Part shown: positions 59,903 through 64,000 of the stretch, piece by piece
How the letters are laid out: each line of letters opens with the position of its first letter
How positions within the stretch are numbered: position 1 is the stretch's first letter
Source: Euonymus europaeus
Taxonomy: Eukaryota; Streptophyta; Magnoliopsida; Celastrales; Celastraceae
Direction of reading: 5' to 3'
DNA: 64,000 nucleotides
NCBI GenBank assembly: GCA_963580455.1
Contig: OY756970.1
Coordinates: 3,906,001-3,970,000 of the forward strand
Translations under genes and position numbers: made by a program
Notes under the pieces: model-generated
Databases searched by the model: none
What the model was told of the DNA's origin: nothing
Seen by the model: the letters and a program-made list of their open reading frames with translations, nothing else

Positions 59903-62900
59903 ATTTTTCCTGTTTTACTGACAAAAATAGGATTAGTAGTACATTGGAATTTGATCAACTTAGCTTTCAGGTTTCCCCAAATTATTCTTCTTATTTGTTT
60001 TGTTTGTTGATCTAGCTCCCCAGGAATTGGATGCACTTGCATTTCTTGCGCGCAATTGGAACTGCCATGTCCATGAGAGTAGGTATAGCTGCTGATGCTG
60101 CAGCAGCTTTGCTTTTTCGCGTACTTTCACAGCCTGCGTTGCTTTTTCCTCCACTCGGACAAGTTGAGGGATTTGAAGTTCAACATGAACCTTCGGGTGG
60201 TAATGATTCCTGCTACCGGAAGCAGGTGAAGTCGATGTTTATTATTTTACTATCACTCTTTTATCCATTATGGTTTGTGCTTTAAATTGCTGAAAATTAC
60301 TTTACTTTCTGTTCTACATGAATCTGAATATTTTTAAAGCTATTCTTGATTTCCTGTATATGTATCATCTAACTGCCTTCTCGAAATTGACTTATGACCA
60401 GATAGAAGTGCCTGCGGCTGAAGCTAGTATTGAAGCCACTGCCCAAGGGATTGCCTCGATGCTTTGTGCTCATGGTCCTGAGGTTGAATGGAGGATCTGT
60501 ACCATATGGGAAGCTGCTTATGGGCTGATTCCTTTAAGTTCCTCAGCTGTTGATCTTCCTGAAATCATAGTTTCGACTCCTTTGCAGCCCCCTATACTAT
60601 CATGGAACCTCTACATACCTTTACTTAAGGTGCTAGAATATCTTCCTCGTGGAAGTCCATCTGAAGCATGTCTCATGAAGATCTTTGTTTCTACTGTAGA
60701 AGCAATTCTTCGGAGAACGTTCCCACCTGATTCTTCCAGAGAACAAAGCAGAAAATCAAGATACCTTTCTAGCATAGGGTCTGTGTCCAAAAACCTTGCC
60801 GTCGCAGAGCTTCGTACAATGCTCCATTCACTCTTTCGGGAATCATGTGCCTCTTTGGAGCTTGCATCACGCCTTCTCTTTGTTGTGTTAACTGTCTGTG
60901 TTAGTCATGAAGCTCAATTCAGTAAGAGCAAAAGACCAAGAGTTGAACAACATTATCCATTGGATGAGAACATTGGGGACATGCGAACAACTGAAAAGCA
61001 GAGTGACATGAAATTTAGAAAGACAAAGAAACAAGGGCCTGTAGCAGCATTTGACTCTTATGTTCTGGCTGCTGTATGTGCTCTTGCCTGTGAGCTGCAG
61101 TTGTACCCCCTCATTTCAAGGTGGAGTACTAATTCAAGCTTTAAAGATGTGCAAGATGTAGCCAAGCCTGCAAAAATAAATGGATCTATTAACGAGTTTC
61201 AAAATAGTATTGACTCGGCAGTTCATCATACGCACAGAATTTTAGCAATTTTGGAAGCGCTTTTTTCATTGAAGCCATCTTCTGTTGGCACATCATGGAG
61301 CTACAGTTCGAATGAGATAGTTGCTGCTGCTATGGTTGCTGCTCATGTTTCTGAACTGTTTAGACGGTCAAAAGCTTGCATGCACGCACTCTCTGTCTTG
61401 ATGCAGTGCAAGTGGGATGATGAAATTTACTCCAGGGCTTCATCACTGTATAACCTAATTGATATTCATGGAAAAGCGGTTGCATCAATTGTTGACAAAG
61501 CTGAGCCATTAGAAGCGAACCTAATGCATGCACCATTTTGGAAGGATCCTATAGTGAATTTCAGTGGAAAAACAGATCATCAAATGGTGGATCCTAGCTG
61601 CTTCGATTCAGGGCAGTCATCCACCCAAGAATGCAAAGATTCACTCCATTCTGCAATTAAGGTCAAACATGAGAGAACAGTACTTTCAGATGAAGGGTCT
61701 GGATGTAACTTGGTTGAAGGGATTACTGGTTTTCCACTAGATGCTTCAGATCTAGCAAATTTCCTCACAAAGGACAGACATATAGGACTCAATTGCAGCG
61801 CAAAAGTTCTCCTGAGATCTGCTCTTGCAGAGAAACGAGAGTTATGTTTCTCTGTGGTTTCACTGCTATGGCACAAGTTGATTGCTGCGCCTGAAACTCA
61901 GCCTAGTGCAGAAAGCACTTCAGCCCAACAAGGATGGAGACAGGTGATGCTTCTTTCCTCTTTTAATTTTTTTTTATATCTTTTAGCCATCGATACATTT
62001 GAAGCAATACAAATTTTTGACTCAAGGTGTCCCATGCTTTTTAATAATTAAATAAAAAAGAAAAGTACTACCAGTAGTACTTATAGAACTAATCATAATA
62101 AGAATCTTCTAACACAACTCGATTATTCATACTTAGTGGCATACAACTATCTTTAAGTACTATTTCATGTAAGAGTTAGCTGCAGTCTAAACTAGAAAGC
62201 CATCTGTGTTTCTCTACTGCTTCCCTGTCAGTAAATGCTTGCTTACTCATTCAACACTTCGGAATGTTCTGGTGATAGGTTCATTGTGAATTAACTGATG
62301 AAGGTTGCCCATTCTGACATTTATTAAAGACCTGGTTCCCATTTAAGCTGCCTGTAGGTTAAAATGTTAGCGTGTTATAATTAAAAAGACTTGTAAAAAT
62401 TCTGAGGGACATTTTAGGGTAAAATTCTGTGGGGCAACCATTAAAATCCAATCACGTGAGGCATCAATAGGGCCCGCCTTCACCTCATCTTTGTCAAAAA
62501 GGACTTTCCGACCATTAAGATTCAACTTCTCTAATAGGCATTAAGAGGCAATTCATCGAATGAGGGCCTCCCATTGCTATTTTCCTGGAAAATGTTATTG
62601 TAAAAATAAATGCCTTCAACATGCAAACTCCCTACATGTGATATGATCTTTTCTTTAATTTTCGTGCTTCTAATAAAATTGTGACTTCTATGAGTTGTGG
62701 CCATTCTGTAAAATATTAGTATTTTGGTCTTACGATTTCAGCCAGCTAATTCTAGATTTTTGTCTTCAAGCTAGCTCCTCAAAGTGGATGTGTTTGGTAT
62801 TAGCTATCTCTTTCTTTACCACCTTTTGTCTTTAGATTTTCTGCATCACTCAAATGCTCCATGGTGCTTTTGGAGGTGTCTAAAGCCTTGATTTATGTTT

Positions 62901-64000
62901 TGGTTGAATTTTGCATGGTCTGTTTTTGCAAGCAGGGTGCGCACAATTCAGTTGACCAATTTCAAATCATTTAGAAAGGTGGTGGGAAGCCCCATAGCTC
63001 TCTGAGAAAAAATGGGGCCATGTGTAGGGGAAACTACTTCTATATGTTCACTTATTGAAAATTCCTCAGGTTTACCCTGTATGATACAAAACTTTGTAAT
63101 TGTGATGAAACATTGTGAGTTCTATCCCAAATGAGCTTGGTGTCATATGATCATTTGGCAATTTCTTCTGACACTCTCCAATAAATTACATGGATTTACA
63201 AACCATATCTTCCCTATTGCCGTAGTCGGTTGGACTAGCATAAAAGTTAGAGGATGTCCACGTACATGATCAAATTCTCCATACTGCTATGTAGGCAAAA
63301 TTGAAATTACAATTAACTACTATGCATGAGAAGATTGTATAGCTTTTTGTGCTGGAAATACATTGAAACTACAACTGCATTTGAATTCTTATTGTTGTGT
63401 TACTTCAAAAACATATCTGTTTGATCATTTTTGTTGTGGTAATAGTTAGTTGATGCACTATGCAATGTTGTTTCAGCATTCCCAACAAAAGCGGCTACAG
63501 CAGTTGTTCTTCAGGTCTAAATTGTGTTCAATTTACGAATTCTCCTTGAATATCAAGATTTTCACTCCATTGTGAAGGCTGTTTCTTTTTCTTACCCCAT
63601 GGGTGACACCTTCTCCTCAAGAGAGAATTGAGCAATTCAAAAGTTTCAGATCGTAAAAAATATTCAAAATTTTCCAACAGTTCAGTACGTGATTTAATCA
63701 AAATGAATCGATGTTGTTTGTCTAAAATGGGGGAAGGTGTCTCCTAGTTGGTGTCGGGATGAGCAGCCTTTCTTTTTTGCTTTTTATTATTATTACTGCA
63801 CCTTGTATGGTCACAAGGTCATCATCTTCTTTTTTTTTTTTATTATATTACTTCACCTTGTATGGTCACTTCGTTGGCCTTGTGTGTTTGTCAGGCGGAG
63901 AGGGAGTTGCATCCATGGATTGCCAAAGATGATGACCAAGGTCAGAAGATGTGGAGAATCAACCAACGGATTGTAAAACTGATTGTGGAGCTAATGAGAA
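54226..64000 (+). CDS. GI: GIGANTEA, clock and flowering-time protein (3' end beyond window)
   Basis: Exons 54226-54312, 55034-55105, 55258-55312, 55412-55554, 55733-56007, 57825-57880, 58725-58965, 59328-59478, 60016-60225, 60402-61943, 63446-63514 and 63895-64000 (open). All junctions are GT-AG and in phase, giving about 1,002 residues of a family usually near 1,170. Landmarks: 'MASSSVRWIDGLQFSSLF' start, 'FVLHHPEHGHAV' (about 73-84), 'ACGEILRILTHYNRPIYK', 'VANGAGVILSVCDDEVARYE', the very long exon 10, and a basic KSKRPR stretch near 605 that may aid nuclear import. GI is a plant-specific, mainly nuclear protein that stabilises ZTL and works with FKF1 to remove CDF repressors, promoting CO and FT. 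No disruption is seen. Confidence 0.98.
59869..59899. repeat. (CT)n microsatellite in GI intron 8
   Basis: About fifteen CT units, roughly 120 bp upstream of exon 9. It may vary between individuals but does not touch the splice site at 60014-60015. Confidence 0.95.

Noticed and set aside
61580..61876. Antisense frame across GI exon 10
   Set aside because: Shadow of the conserved GI coding sequence.
1..64000. A previously undescribed multi-gene system
   Set aside because: Only two intact genes are present and both belong to known families. The remaining open frames are decayed mobile-element or viral genes or chance frames, and nothing suggests a coordinated new cluster.

Overview
This is a nuclear genomic window from a flowering plant, very probably a eudicot. 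It is AT-rich and has split genes with GT-AG introns, many microsatellites, and transposable elements of nearly every plant class. Only two intact protein-coding genes can be supported. Both are on the + strand and both could be spliced by hand with consistent phase at every junction.

Layout. 1-9,300 is a repeat block. Its core is a Copia LTR retrotransposon (1557-7763, 5-bp target duplication GTTAT) whose gag is interrupted by a complete hAT DNA transposon (2413-5718, 8-bp duplication GTTGTGGC) carrying a decayed transposase. Where pol should be there is an unidentified AT-rich insert. 9,306-9,787 is a PIF/Harbinger-like MITE. 14,528-22,697 is a 10-exon type I inositol-polyphosphate 5-phosphatase of 619 residues. 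A possible untranslated first exon lies near 11.2 kb, and a likely poly(A) signal lies at 24,491.

About 24.6-30.9 kb is a decayed endogenous caulimovirid (plant pararetrovirus). Its coat-protein/zinc-knuckle/protease half lies on the - strand and its reverse transcriptase/RNase H half on the + strand, joined head to head near 29.5 kb. 31-38.1 kb holds a Copia LTR with a gag start, an RNase H-like pseudogene ending in an acidic SUMO-binding-like tail, and a second, heavily mutated Copia element. 39,479-42,550 is a three-level nest: a MITE containing a tRNA-type SINE, which contains a 2.4-kb solo LTR, each with its own target duplication. 43.37-43.56 kb looks like the promoter and first exon of a gene whose remainder is absent.

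46.9-53.2 kb contains two copies of a non-autonomous Mutator-like element (46950-48001 and 51587-53150). The second holds a solo LTR, which holds a MITE. Other small foldback elements lie between the two copies. From 54,226 to the right edge is GIGANTEA (GI), the circadian clock and flowering-time gene. Twelve coding exons (about 1,002 residues) are present and the gene runs off the window.

The two genes are not obviously related in function: one acts in phosphoinositide signalling, the other in clock and photoperiod control. I found no new gene system. The most notable points are the inverted pararetrovirus, the perfectly dated transposon nests, the orphan E2F-box exon, and a GI promoter that is largely Mutator-element sequence and carries an exact evening element. 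Homology calls rest on recognising protein motifs by eye; no database search was run.
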